From Paenibacillus jilunlii (GTDB lineage: Bacteria; Bacillota; Bacilli; Paenibacillales; Paenibacillaceae): a stretch of 64,000 nt of DNA. Positions 50,860 to 59,579 of the stretch are shown here, in pieces. Under the pieces are notes generated by a model, which was given only the letters and a program-made list of their open reading frames with translations, did not search any database and was not told the origin of the DNA. The stretch lies in the NCBI RefSeq assembly GCF_900102965.1, contig NZ_FNGM01000013.1, forward strand, positions 1-64,000. The letters are read 5' to 3'. The position numbers and the translations under genes are program-made. The stretch's first letter is position 1. The number at the start of each line of letters is the position of its first letter.

Positions 50860-52104
50860 GTGGGACTGTTTGATGATGATTTCTATTCCACGAAAGTATC
50901 ACGGCGCAGAAGCAAAATGCATGAAGCCTCAAACGGATCGGGCGGGCATAAATGGCCGCGCAGATCGCGGAGGGGTCTGGCAACATGGCAGGTAGCGATA
51001 ATCTGTTCTGTAGTCAGTGCAGTGACGGCGGTGCTTCTGTTCAGTCTGGTGACAGGACAGCTGACCCATGAAAAAGCCGAATCACCGGCGGTAATCGGTA
51101 AGGTTGCTGCGAGCAGCGGTGATCCCTATGACCGGATTATTCAGGCTGCCGCTCTGGTACGCCCTGCGGTAGTAAGTATTATTAATCATAAGGAAGATAA
51201 CAAGGAACTTAATATTCTCGATGAATCGGCACTCGGATCGGGAGTTATCTATAAAAAGGACGACGGCAAGGCATTTATCATTACGAACAACCATGTCATT
51301 GAAGGCGCCGGCAAGCTGGAAGTGGTTACGGTTGACGGGGAGACCCGCAAGGCAACCCTTGTCGGGGCGGATAAAGTCAGCGATATTGCAGTGCTCTCCA
51401 TTGATGCGGAAGGCATTAAAACGGTTGCCCAGATCGGTGATTCTTCCAAGCTCCGGCTGGGAGAGACCGTCATTGCCATCGGCAATCCCCTGGGGCTGGG
51501 GGATACGCTGACCTCAGGAATCGTCAGTTATACGGAACGGACGATTCCGGTATCCTTGAATCAGGATGGTGTATATGACTGGGAGCAGGAGGTCATTCAG
51601 ACGGACGCTGCGATTAACGAAGGTAACAGCGGAGGCGCGCTGGTCGATCTGAACGGCAAGGTGATCGGTATTAATACCATGAAGATTTCCGACACGGGCG
51701 TGGAAGGGCTGGGTTTCGCAATTCCGGCCAATCATGTGATGGAAACGGCGGATGAGCTGGCAGCCAATGGCAAAATCGCCCGCTCCTACTTAGGCGTCTA
51801 TTCGGTTGATCTGAATAATCCTTATGTGCCGCTGGCGGAGGATCAACGCAAGGAGCTGAACCTGCCGACCAGTGTAAAGGACGGAGTCGTTGTACTGGAT
51901 GCGGTTGGACCAGCGAAGGTTGCCGGCTTACAGTTCAATGATGTAATTACAAAATTCGATAACCAGTCCATTACCTCTACGCTCTCCTTGCGCAAGTATC
52001 TCTATGATCACACCAAGATCGGGGATGAGCTCAAGATTACCTTTTACCGTAATGGAGAATTGAAGCAGGTCACGGTAAAACTTCTTGAGAAGCCGGAGGA
52101 ATAA
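50860..52104 (+). CDS. htrA: HtrA-type serine protease with PDZ domain
   Basis: A 414-residue membrane-anchored protease of the S1C family. About 45 basic cytoplasmic residues precede a membrane helix (WQVAIICSVVSAVTAVLLFSL). The trypsin-like domain has ITNNHVIEGA (catalytic His), SDIAVLSI (Asp) and NEGNSGGALVD (Ser). A PDZ domain fills about residues 310-410 (VVLDAVGPAKVAGLQFNDVI). It degrades misfolded exported proteins. The start is GTG. It follows the wal cluster as in B. subtilis yycK/htrC. Confidence 0.94.
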   Translation: MGLFDDDFYSTKVSRRRSKMHEASNGSGGHKWPRRSRRGLATWQVAIICSVVSAVTAVLLFSLVTGQLTHEKAESPAVIGKVAASSGDPYDRIIQAAALVRPAVVSIINHKEDNKELNILDESALGSGVIYKKDDGKAFIITNNHVIEGAGKLEVVTVDGETRKATLVGADKVSDIAVLSIDAEGIKTVAQIGDSSKLRLGETVIAIGNPLGLGDTLTSGIVSYTERTIPVSLNQDGVYDWEQEVIQTDAAINEGNSGGALVDLNGKVIGINTMKISDTGVEGLGFAIPANHVMETADELAANGKIARSYLGVYSVDLNNPYVPLAEDQRKELNLPTSVKDGVVVLDAVGPAKVAGLQFNDVITKFDNQSITSTLSLRKYLYDHTKIGDELKITFYRNGELKQVTVKLLEKPEE

Positions 52105-52147
52105 AAGCGGGCCGGACAGTATATAATAAAAAAGCAGTCACAAGAAG

Positions 52148-52202
52148 GAAGCGGTTAGGCCGTCCTTATCACTTAGGATTATTTAAGGACGGCACCCGTT
52201 TC
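52148..52202 (+). repeat. Hairpin repeat copy A, upstream of csp
   Basis: Inner stem GCCGTCCTTA (52159-52168)/TAAGGACGGC (52184-52193), perfect over 10 bp. An outer stem GAAGCGG/CCGTTTC flanks it. No T tract follows on either strand, so it is not an ordinary terminator. It shares both arms with copy B at 52,802-52,845. Confidence 0.65.
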
Positions 52203-52501
52203 TAAGTTGTGAATATGGGGTAAATAATAATACAAAGATTAAATAATTAAATGTATTTAGTGCACTGGCAGCCCTTACATTGGAAAGTTAACCTAATAAG
52301 TGAAAAAACGGAGATATTCGGATATGACTGCTTGCCTTTGTTATTGAGGTGTGGTAACATGAACTTAATCATACAATTGATACCTAATTCTCGTATTGAA
52401 AAGGGCTGTCAAATGGAGTACAACCTTTTTCAATGTGTGAATTTTTTCTTTGTTTGAAGATAAAAAGAACATATTAATTTAAATTTGTGGAGGTAACACA
52501 C
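52203..52501. other. csp upstream region with long 5' leader
   Basis: ATTGAAAAGG (52395-52404) pairs with CCTTTTTCAAT (52424-52434), and the same area holds TTGAAA (52397-52402), 17 bases, TACAAC (52419-52424), a weak promoter. The remainder is AT-rich with no supported gene. Long structured leaders that refold with temperature are known for csp genes; that is inference here. Confidence 0.4.
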
Positions 52502-52702
52502 ATGCAAACAGGTACAGTTAAATGGTTCAACGCAGAAAAAGGATTCGGTTTCATCGAAGTTGAAGGCGGAAGCGACGTATTCGTTCACTTCAGCGCTATT
52601 ACTGGCGACGGCTTCAAAACTTTGGACGAAGGCCAACGTGTTGAATTCAACGTTGTTCAAGGCAACCGTGGACCACAAGCCGAAAACGTTGTAAAACTGT
52701 AA
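52502..52702 (+). CDS. Cold-shock protein (CspA family)
   Basis: A 66-residue OB-fold RNA chaperone. MQTGTVKWFNAEKGFGFIEV carries the RNP1 motif KGFGFI, and VFVHFSAI is RNP2. It binds single-stranded RNA and DNA and melts secondary structure at low temperature. GGAGG lies eight bases before the ATG; the frame opening five codons upstream is not used. It is followed 193 bases on by a YdjO-type cold-inducible gene. Confidence 0.96.
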   Translation: MQTGTVKWFNAEKGFGFIEVEGGSDVFVHFSAITGDGFKTLDEGQRVEFNVVQGNRGPQAENVVKL

Positions 52703-52710
52703 TAATAGAA

Positions 52711-52749
52711 GATACCGTCCCCGCTTGTGAGAGTTGGGACGGTCTTTTT
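52711..52749 (+). terminator. csp terminator
   Basis: ACCGTCCC (52714-52721) pairs with GGGACGGT (52736-52743), followed by CTTTTT. Confidence 0.88.
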
Positions 52750-52801
52750 ACAATATAAGGAATGATATGCTATATGCAACAAAGGTCCTTATATTACCCG
52801 T

Positions 52802-52845
52802 GAAACGGTTGCCGTCCTTACTACCAAGGACGGCAATGTCGTTTC
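52802..52845 (+). repeat. Hairpin repeat copy B, between csp and the ydjO-like gene
   Basis: GAAACG (52802-52807)/CGTTTC (52840-52845) is the outer stem and TTGCCGTCCTT (52809-52819)/AAGGACGGCAA (52826-52836) the inner stem. Arms match copy A and are followed by the same CTA...TTG sequence. It is not followed by a T tract. Confidence 0.65.
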
Positions 52846-52895
52846 TACTTGTCTGGATTCTCTGGCTTGTGACATAAAGGAAGGGAGGAACGGCA

Positions 52896-53126
52896 ATGAA
52901 CTACCGGAAGAAACCTTTGGAGGAAGTACCGGAAGAAAATACCGCAATTTGGGCCTGTACCAACGATGGATGTAATGGATGGATGAGGGATAATTTCGCA
53001 TTTGAACATGCGCCTTCTTGCCGTCTCTGTCACTCCCCCATGGAGCGCAGTATGAAGATGCTGCCGCAGCTGCTCAATTCCAATGGCGATCTGAAATCGC
53101 TGAAGAAGGGTATTTCCATTACGTGA
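52896..53126 (+). CDS. YdjO-like cold-inducible zinc-finger-type protein
   Basis: A 76-residue protein. AIWACTNDGCNGWMRDNFAF and APSCRLCHSPMERSMKMLP match the YdjO family, cold-induced in B. subtilis. Four cysteines in a CX4C...CX2C arrangement probably bind zinc. AAGGGAGG lies seven bases before the ATG. Its place after a csp gene supports a role in cold adaptation, but no biochemical function is known. Confidence 0.85.
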   Translation: MNYRKKPLEEVPEENTAIWACTNDGCNGWMRDNFAFEHAPSCRLCHSPMERSMKMLPQLLNSNGDLKSLKKGISIT

Positions 53127-53173
53127 CCAATGCCTTTATGAGTCAAGACGTCTATAGAATAATGAACACATCC

Positions 53174-53202
53174 AAGACGGTTAAAACCGTCTTATTTTTT
53201 TT
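53174..53202 (+). terminator. Terminator after the ydjO-like gene
   Basis: AAGACGG (53174-53180), loop TTAAAA, CCGTCTT (53187-53193), then A and T8. Confidence 0.88.
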
Positions 53203-53219
53203 GCTTTCTTGAGGTAATA

Positions 53220-53237
53220 TTGTGATATTTGTCACAA
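53220..53237 (+). promoter_or_regulatory. Fnr/Rex-type operator 1 upstream of cydA
   Basis: TTGTGATATTTGTCACAA contains TGTGA-N6-TCACA, the Fnr/Crp half-site pattern, extended to TTGTGA-N6-TCACAA, which also fits Rex. It is centred about 50 bases upstream of the expected start site. Confidence 0.7.
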
Positions 53238-53267
53238 ATTTATTGAATTCTAAGCTCAAATACGGTG

Positions 53268-53273
53268 TATAAT
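53268..53273 (+). promoter_or_regulatory. cydA promoter -10 element
   Basis: A perfect TATAAT. The best -35 candidates are GAATTC at 17 bases or TTGAAT at 19 bases, both poor, which suggests dependence on an activator. Confidence 0.55.
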
Positions 53274-53288
53274 GTGATAAATATCACA
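53273..53288 (+). promoter_or_regulatory. Fnr/Rex-type operator 2 over the cydA start site
   Basis: TGTGATAAATATCACA is a perfect palindrome with the same TGTGA-N6-TCACA halves. It overlaps the last base of the -10 and the start site, a position that suits a repressor such as Rex. Confidence 0.7.
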
Positions 53289-53350
53289 CTTTGTCCTTTG
53301 GATTTTTGACAGAATAGACATATCGAATGGGGAGAAGGAAGGGGAGAAAT

Positions 53351-54754
53351 ATGGATACAGTGATGCTGTCGCGTATACAATTTGCGTCGACGACAATTTT
53401 TCATTATTTCTTTGTACCGGTATCAATTGGACTCGCGCTCTTGATTGCAATCATGGAGACGATGTATGTCAGAAAAGGCAATGATGAGTACAAAAGAATG
53501 GCGCAGTTCTGGGGAAAGCTTTTCCTGATTAACTTCGCTGTGGGCGTAGTGACAGGAATTTTGCAGGAGTTTCAGTTCGGGATGAACTGGTCGGACTACT
53601 CGCGTTTTGTCGGTGACGTCTTTGGGGCTCCGCTGGCGATTGAAGCGCTGCTTGCCTTCTTTCTGGAGTCTACATTTATTGGAATCTGGATTTTTGGCTG
53701 GGATAAGGTATCCAAACGCATTCACCTGCTCTCGATCTGGCTGGTAGCGCTCGGAACCATGCTGTCGGCTTTCTGGATTCTGCTGGCCAATTCGTTCATG
53801 CAGCATCCGGTAGGATTTGCAGTCAATAATGGACGTGCGGAAATGAATGATATCTGGGCACTCGTTACGAACGGACAATTGCTGGTCGAGTTCCCGCATA
53901 CGGTACTTGCCGCTTACGCTACAGGCGCTTTCCTGGTTACCGGCATCAGTGCTTATAAACTGCTGAAGAAACAGGATGTTTCCTTTTTCCGCAAATCGTT
54001 TGAGATTGCAGCCATTGTCGGCATCATTTCCTCGTTTGGCGTAGCCATTGCGGGTCATGCCCAGGCGCAGTATCTGGTAGATACTCAACCGATGAAGATG
54101 GCTGCTTCCGAAGGACTATGGGATGACAGCGGCGACCCGGCAGCTTGGACGGTTGTTGCAAACATTGACCCTGATAATAAAATAAGTACCCATGAAGTGA
54201 AAATTCCATATATGCTGAGCTTTCTCTCCTACAGTAAGTTTTCGGGATCTGTTAAAGGAATGAATACGCTGCAGGCTGAATATGAACAAGCATACGGTCC
54301 TGGGGATTATATTCCACCAGTCCGCACAACCTTCTGGAGTTTCCGGATCATGGTTGCTGCAGGCTCGCTGATGATTCTGTTGGGGGTATATGCTATTTAC
54401 CTGATGTGGCGCAAGAAAATGGAACGCCCGAATACCTGGTTCATGCGCTTTATGTTCTGGGGTCTGCTGCTTCCGCCGATTGCCAATACGTCGGGCTGGA
54501 TTATGACAGAGATGGGGCGTCAGCCATGGACGGTATTTGGATTAATGACCACAGAGGATAGTGTATCTCCTAATATTACGAGCGGACAGGTACTGTTCTC
54601 GGTGATTTCTTTTACAGCAATCTATGCAATCCTTGGTTTAGTGCTGGTTGGCTTGTTCATCAAGGTGATCAAAAAAGGTCCTTACGCCATGGATAACGAT
54701 CACGGCGAATCCCATGATCCGTATAACAAGGAGGGATCCCATGCTTTCTCTTAA
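53351..54754 (+). CDS. cydA: Cytochrome bd ubiquinol/menaquinol oxidase subunit I
   Basis: A 467-residue membrane protein carrying hemes b558, b595 and d of the high-affinity, proton-pump-free terminal oxidase. MLSRIQFASTTIFHYFFVPVS contains the conserved heme His; GWIMTEMGRQPWTVFGLM is the late conserved block. The Q-loop is short, as in Firmicutes. The first GRNMD codons of the open frame are excluded; ATG 53351 has GGGGAG upstream. It overlaps cydB by 14 bases and heads a cydABDC operon. Confidence 0.96.
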   Translation: MDTVMLSRIQFASTTIFHYFFVPVSIGLALLIAIMETMYVRKGNDEYKRMAQFWGKLFLINFAVGVVTGILQEFQFGMNWSDYSRFVGDVFGAPLAIEALLAFFLESTFIGIWIFGWDKVSKRIHLLSIWLVALGTMLSAFWILLANSFMQHPVGFAVNNGRAEMNDIWALVTNGQLLVEFPHTVLAAYATGAFLVTGISAYKLLKKQDVSFFRKSFEIAAIVGIISSFGVAIAGHAQAQYLVDTQPMKMAASEGLWDDSGDPAAWTVVANIDPDNKISTHEVKIPYMLSFLSYSKFSGSVKGMNTLQAEYEQAYGPGDYIPPVRTTFWSFRIMVAAGSLMILLGVYAIYLMWRKKMERPNTWFMRFMFWGLLLPPIANTSGWIMTEMGRQPWTVFGLMTTEDSVSPNITSGQVLFSVISFTAIYAILGLVLVGLFIKVIKKGPYAMDNDHGESHDPYNKEGSHAFS

Positions 54755-55757
54755 TGAATTATGGTTTGTGCTGATTGCTGTGCTGTTTGTCGGTTTCTTC
54801 TTCCTTGAAGGCTTTGACTTCGGAGTAGGGATGGAAACTCAGATTCTGGCCAAGAATGATACAGAGCGCCGGGTGCTGATTAATTCGATCGGGCCGTTCT
54901 GGGATGCTAATGAAGTATGGCTGATTACAGGCGCCGGGGCGATGTTTGCTGCCTTCCCGCACTGGTATGCCACGCTTTTCAGCGGATTCTATATTCCTTT
55001 TGTATTCGCGCTGCTGGCACTGATTGCCCGGGGTGTGGCCTTTGAATTCAGGGGCAAAAGAGATTCGCTGGCCTGGCAGAAAACTTGGGATGTCTGTATT
55101 TTCTTAGGCAGCTTCCTGCCGCCGTTCCTGCTTGCTGTAGTGTTCGCCAGCTTCATCAAAGGGCTGCCGATCGACGGGGATATGCAGATGTATGCCGGTT
55201 TCTTCGATGTTGTGAATGTTTACACTGTAGTTGCCGGGATTACTGTAGTGATGCTCTGCCTCGTACACGGCCTGATGTTCACTACGCTTCGTACGCTGGG
55301 CGATTTGCAGGAACGGGCGCGCAAGCTGGCGCAGAAGCTGCTGTTCCCGCTGGCTGCGCTGCTGCTCGCTTTTGTGATTATGACGTATTATATGACGGAT
55401 ATATTTGAACAACGCGGGGGGCTGCTGCTCGCCATCGTTATTCTTGGCATTGCCGCTTACGTGCTGTCCGGCTACTTCATGAGCAAGAAGAGAGACGGGC
55501 TGGCCTTCGGAATGACCGGTGCAGTCATGGCCTTGTCGGTGGTTTCTATCTTTGTCGGACTGTTCCCGCGGGTGATGATCAGCTCGCTGGACCAAGCCTT
55601 TAACCTGACGATTACGAATGCCGCTTCCGGCCATTATTCGCTGAAGGTGATGACGATTGTGGCGCTGTCGCTGCTGCCGTTCGTGCTGGGTTATCAGATC
55701 TGGAGCTATTTCGTCTTCCATAAACGGGTTCACGAGAAGGAGCATCTTGAATACTAA
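54741..55757 (+). CDS. cydB: Cytochrome bd oxidase subunit II
   Basis: A 338-residue membrane protein with about eight helices. ELWFVLIAVLFVGFFFLEGFDFGVG is its usual start (split here in description), with WDANEVWLITGAGAMFAAFP following. It pairs with CydA. ATG 54741 has AAGGAGG seven bases upstream. It overlaps cydD by one base. Confidence 0.95.
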   Translation: MLSLNELWFVLIAVLFVGFFFLEGFDFGVGMETQILAKNDTERRVLINSIGPFWDANEVWLITGAGAMFAAFPHWYATLFSGFYIPFVFALLALIARGVAFEFRGKRDSLAWQKTWDVCIFLGSFLPPFLLAVVFASFIKGLPIDGDMQMYAGFFDVVNVYTVVAGITVVMLCLVHGLMFTTLRTLGDLQERARKLAQKLLFPLAALLLAFVIMTYYMTDIFEQRGGLLLAIVILGIAAYVLSGYFMSKKRDGLAFGMTGAVMALSVVSIFVGLFPRVMISSLDQAFNLTITNAASGHYSLKVMTIVALSLLPFVLGYQIWSYFVFHKRVHEKEHLEY

Positions 55758-57520
55758 TGGATAAAAATTTGCTTCGGTACAAAGGAGTTAAGCCGGTCTT
55801 TCTGATCGTCGGCTTCCTTACCCTGGTGCAAAGCCTGTCCATTCTTCTGCTGGCCAAATCACTGGCAGAAGTGGTCTCTGCGCTGTTTGCGGGAGAACCG
55901 CTGAAGGAACAAGTGGCGAAATTGCTCTTGTTCCTTCTTGCGTTTCTGGTGCGCCATGCCAGCGCCATGCTGATGAGCCGTGTGTCGTACCGCTTCGCGG
56001 AAGCAACCGGCAGCAGCATGAGGAGACAAATGATGGACAAGCTGTTTCAGCTGGGGCCAAGGCTGGCAGGCAACCGGGGAACCGGCGATCTGGTCACGCT
56101 TGTGCTTGAAGGAGTCACGAAGTTCCGGACCTATCTGGAGCTGATTATCCCCCGGATGGTGGGGATGGCGGTTACACCGGCGCTGCTGCTGGTATATGTC
56201 TACAGCCAGGATACTTCAAGCGGGGTTATCCTTACCTTGACGATGCCGATCATTATTGTCTTTATGATTCTAATCGGAATGACAGCCCGCAAGCAGATGG
56301 ACCGTCAATTGAAGTCCTACCGCACTCTGTCCAATCATTTTGTGGATTCGCTGCGCGGTCTGGAAACGCTGAAGTTTCTCGGGCGCAGCCGCAGTCACAG
56401 CGAGAGTATTGCTGCGGTCAGTGACCGCTACCGCTCGGCGACAATGCGTACGCTGCGCGTGGCTTTTCTGTCATCGTTCGCGATGGACTTCTTCACAATG
56501 CTGTCTGTGGCTTCAGTAGCCGTAAGCCTGGGGCTCCGATTGGTGAATGAACAGATGACCCTGGTCACCGGACTAACGATTCTGATCCTGGCCCCGGAAT
56601 ACTTCCTGCCGGTGCGGTTGGTTGGCGCGGACTTCCATGCGACCCTTGACGGCAAGGAAGCGGGAGAAGCGATGAAGAGTATTATTGACCGGGAGACGGT
56701 GGAGGCCAAGCTGCTGAATGTTGCTGAAGATGCGGCAACAGCAAAAGCTACAGCCAAAACTGCGGTATTCACTTGGCAGAAGGATAGCGTGCTTGCCCTT
56801 CATCAGGTCGGCATAAAATATGAAGCAGACGGAATCGCCTCACTCTCCGGTGTGGATCTGGAGTTTAGAGGAAACGCCAAGATTGGAATTATCGGTGAGA
56901 GCGGTGCCGGGAAGTCTACGCTGGTGGATATTCTTGGCGGGTTCCTGCATCCTACATCCGGCACGATTGAGGTGAATGGCAACAGGGTCACCGCGCTTGC
57001 AGATGAGGAATGGCGCCGGCAGACCTCTTATATTCCGCAGCGCCCTTATATTTTCAGCGGTACGCTTGCGGAGAATGTACGCTTTTATTACCCTGAAGCC
57101 ACAACTGAAGCGGTTGCCGGAGTGGTCGCCGCTGCAGGCTTATCCAAGCTGGTGGCAGCACTCCCGGGCGGGTTGGACGAGATGATTGGCGGCGGCGGAC
57201 GTTCACTCAGCGGGGGGCAGGAGCAGCGCGTAGCGCTGGCCCGCGCACTGCTGAGCAGCCGCCCGGTCATGCTGCTGGATGAGCCGACCGCTCATTTGGA
57301 TATCGAGACGGAGTACGAGCTGAAGAAAACGATGCTGCCGCTTTTTGAGGGGAAGCTGGTATTTCTGGCTACCCACCGGCTGCACTGGATGACCGATATG
57401 GATCTTATTGTCGTCATGCAGCAGGGGCAAGTGGCTGAGGTCGGCACACACCAAGAGCTTGTAGCCCGCAAGGGTGCCTATTATGAGCTTATTCAAAGTC
57501 AATTGGAGGGAATCCATTGA
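55757..57520 (+). CDS. cydD: Thiol reductant ABC exporter subunit CydD
   Basis: A 587-residue half-transporter: six membrane helices (about 1-320), then an ABC ATPase with Walker A IGESGAGKSTLVDILGG, signature SLSGGQEQRVALARALL and Walker B VMLLDEPTAHLD. CydDC exports cysteine or glutathione and is required for assembly of cytochrome bd. Translation is coupled to cydB and cydC by overlaps. Confidence 0.92.
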   Translation: MDKNLLRYKGVKPVFLIVGFLTLVQSLSILLLAKSLAEVVSALFAGEPLKEQVAKLLLFLLAFLVRHASAMLMSRVSYRFAEATGSSMRRQMMDKLFQLGPRLAGNRGTGDLVTLVLEGVTKFRTYLELIIPRMVGMAVTPALLLVYVYSQDTSSGVILTLTMPIIIVFMILIGMTARKQMDRQLKSYRTLSNHFVDSLRGLETLKFLGRSRSHSESIAAVSDRYRSATMRTLRVAFLSSFAMDFFTMLSVASVAVSLGLRLVNEQMTLVTGLTILILAPEYFLPVRLVGADFHATLDGKEAGEAMKSIIDRETVEAKLLNVAEDAATAKATAKTAVFTWQKDSVLALHQVGIKYEADGIASLSGVDLEFRGNAKIGIIGESGAGKSTLVDILGGFLHPTSGTIEVNGNRVTALADEEWRRQTSYIPQRPYIFSGTLAENVRFYYPEATTEAVAGVVAAAGLSKLVAALPGGLDEMIGGGGRSLSGGQEQRVALARALLSSRPVMLLDEPTAHLDIETEYELKKTMLPLFEGKLVFLATHRLHWMTDMDLIVVMQQGQVAEVGTHQELVARKGAYYELIQSQLEGIH

Positions 57521-59316
57521 AACGTGAAGGATGGTTTGCTCCCTATTTCAACTCTTATTTCTGGCGGTTTATGCTCATTATTGTCCTGGGCGCGCTGACT
57601 ATTTTCTCCGCCTCTTCCCTGATGTACACCTCGGGGTTCCTGATCTCCAAGGCTTCCATACCGCCGGAAAATATCCTGATGATCTATGTGCCGATTGTCG
57701 GCGTGCGCACCTTCGGGACCAGCCGGGCGGTGATCCACTATGTGGAACGGCTTGTTTCACATGATACGATTCTGCGGATTCTCTCGAAGATGCGTATCCG
57801 GCTGTACAATATTCTCGAGCCGCAGGCGCTGTTCCTGTCTTCGCGCTTCCGTACCGGGGATATTCTCGGTATGCTCGCTGACGATATTGAATATTTGCAG
57901 AATGTGTACCTGCGTACCGTATTTCCGAGTATTATCGCGCTTTTGATCTATGCTGCCGCAATTATTTCGCTGGGCACGTTCGATGTGGCTTTTGCGCTGC
58001 TGATGGGACTCTACATGCTGGTGCTTGTAGTTGTCCTTCCGCTGATCTCCCTGCTGCTGACGCAGTCCCGGCAGCGGATGGTGAAGCAGGAGCGCAACCG
58101 GCTCTATCAAAAGCTGACAGACGCCGTGCTGGGCATGGGCGATTGGGTCATCAGCGGACGGCAGAGCCAGTTCGTAGCCAGCTATGAAGCGGACGAGAGA
58201 CTGGTCGCCCGCACAGACGGAGCCCTCCGCAGATGGGCGCGCGCCCGGATGTTTATCGGGCAGGCTGTTGTGGGGGTTGCCGTCGTATCGATCATCTGCT
58301 GGGCTGCTGGAGAGTATCAGAGCGGTGCCATCGCCGGAACGCTGATTGCGGCGTTCGTGCTGGTAGTGTTCCCGGTGGCGGATGCCTTCCTGCCGGTCTC
58401 GGAGGCGGTAGAGAAGATTCCGCAGTACCGCAATTCGCTGGAGCGTCTGAACGGTGTGGAAGAAGCGAAAGGGGCCACGCCGGGAGCCGAGGCAGCAGCG
58501 AGAAATGCGGAGACCGCAGCTCTTGCAAAGGCTGCTGCCGGGAAGATCGAGGCAACCCGGCAGGCGCATATCCAGTTGAAAAACACAGGATACCGCTATG
58601 CCTCCGGGGAGGACTGGTCCATTCAGGACCTGAATCTTGATATCCCGCAGGGACGGAAGATTGCCATCATCGGCCGGAGCGGAGCGGGCAAGTCCACGCT
58701 GTTGAAGGTGATCCAGGGAGTGCTTACTCCTTCTGTAGGGTCTGCTGTTATTAATGGCATCGATGCTTCTGCCTATGGGGAGAACATCCCCAAGCTGATT
58801 GCCGTCCTTAACCAGAGCCCGCATCTGTTCGACACAACAGTGGCGAACAATATCCGGCTGGGCAAGCCGGATGCTTCAGATGAAGAGGTTAAGCAAGCCG
58901 GAAAGCTGGCTCAATTGGATGATCTGATCTCCTCGCTGCCTGAAGGTTACGATACACCGGTGCGTGAGGCCGGACAACGTTTCTCCGGCGGGGAACGCCA
59001 GCGGATTGCCCTGGCGCGCATACTGCTGCAGAATACTCCAGCCGTAGTTCTGGATGAGCCTACCGTCGGCCTTGATCCGCGCACAGAGCGCGAGCTGCTG
59101 GCAACGATGTTCTCCGCAATGGCAGATAAAACGCTGATCTGGGTAACGCATCATCTGGTAGGTGCGGAGCAGATGGACGAGGTGATTTTCATGGAGAATG
59201 GAATCGTGGAGATGCGCGGCACCCATGCTGAGCTGCTGGAACGTGAAGCCCGTTACCGCAGACTGTATGAGCTGGACCGTCCGGCGGAGTTCCTTGCGAA
59301 GCAGGCGGGGAAATAG
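57517..59316 (+). CDS. cydC: Thiol reductant ABC exporter subunit CydC
   Basis: A 599-residue half-transporter partner of CydD. Six membrane helices precede an Ala-rich linker (about 320-350), then Walker A IGRSGAGKSTLLKVIQG, signature RFSGGERQRIALARILL and Walker B AVVLDEPTVGLD. It ends the cyd operon with a terminator 20 bases on. Confidence 0.92.
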   Translation: MKREGWFAPYFNSYFWRFMLIIVLGALTIFSASSLMYTSGFLISKASIPPENILMIYVPIVGVRTFGTSRAVIHYVERLVSHDTILRILSKMRIRLYNILEPQALFLSSRFRTGDILGMLADDIEYLQNVYLRTVFPSIIALLIYAAAIISLGTFDVAFALLMGLYMLVLVVVLPLISLLLTQSRQRMVKQERNRLYQKLTDAVLGMGDWVISGRQSQFVASYEADERLVARTDGALRRWARARMFIGQAVVGVAVVSIICWAAGEYQSGAIAGTLIAAFVLVVFPVADAFLPVSEAVEKIPQYRNSLERLNGVEEAKGATPGAEAAARNAETAALAKAAAGKIEATRQAHIQLKNTGYRYASGEDWSIQDLNLDIPQGRKIAIIGRSGAGKSTLLKVIQGVLTPSVGSAVINGIDASAYGENIPKLIAVLNQSPHLFDTTVANNIRLGKPDASDEEVKQAGKLAQLDDLISSLPEGYDTPVREAGQRFSGGERQRIALARILLQNTPAVVLDEPTVGLDPRTERELLATMFSAMADKTLIWVTHHLVGAEQMDEVIFMENGIVEMRGTHAELLEREARYRRLYELDRPAEFLAKQAGK

Positions 59317-59336
59317 AACAGTATTGTACATTTTAA

Positions 59337-59376
59337 AGAGGCTCCTTCCACCTGATTTGGGTGGAGGGGGCCTTTT
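59337..59376 (+). terminator. cydABDC terminator
   Basis: AGGCTCCTTCCACC (59339-59352) pairs with GGTGGAGGGGGCCT (59360-59373), allowing G-U, followed by T4. The next 200 bases hold no gene. Confidence 0.85.
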
Positions 59377-59579
59377 AAACTGAGCATCTCTCACGTTTCT
59401 TCCCTGCGGAGTATAATTGTTTATATCTATTATTTCCCTAACCGTTCACAATAATAGGCGTGATAGAATTGGATGAATTACTGTACATAACCAAAGATGA
59501 GGTGGAAGCATGTGAACTCTGGCTGAGAAATAAGATAAGCTCACAATCCCGGTGTCTCAGATGAGGAGAGATCAGAAAT

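Noticed and set aside
57751..57766. A parS-like GTTTCACATGATAC in cydC
   Set aside because: Several mismatches in the central CACGTG core, which ParB needs.
57757..58824. A 355-codon minus-strand frame opposite cydC
   Set aside because: A shadow of cydC without ribosome site or family match.
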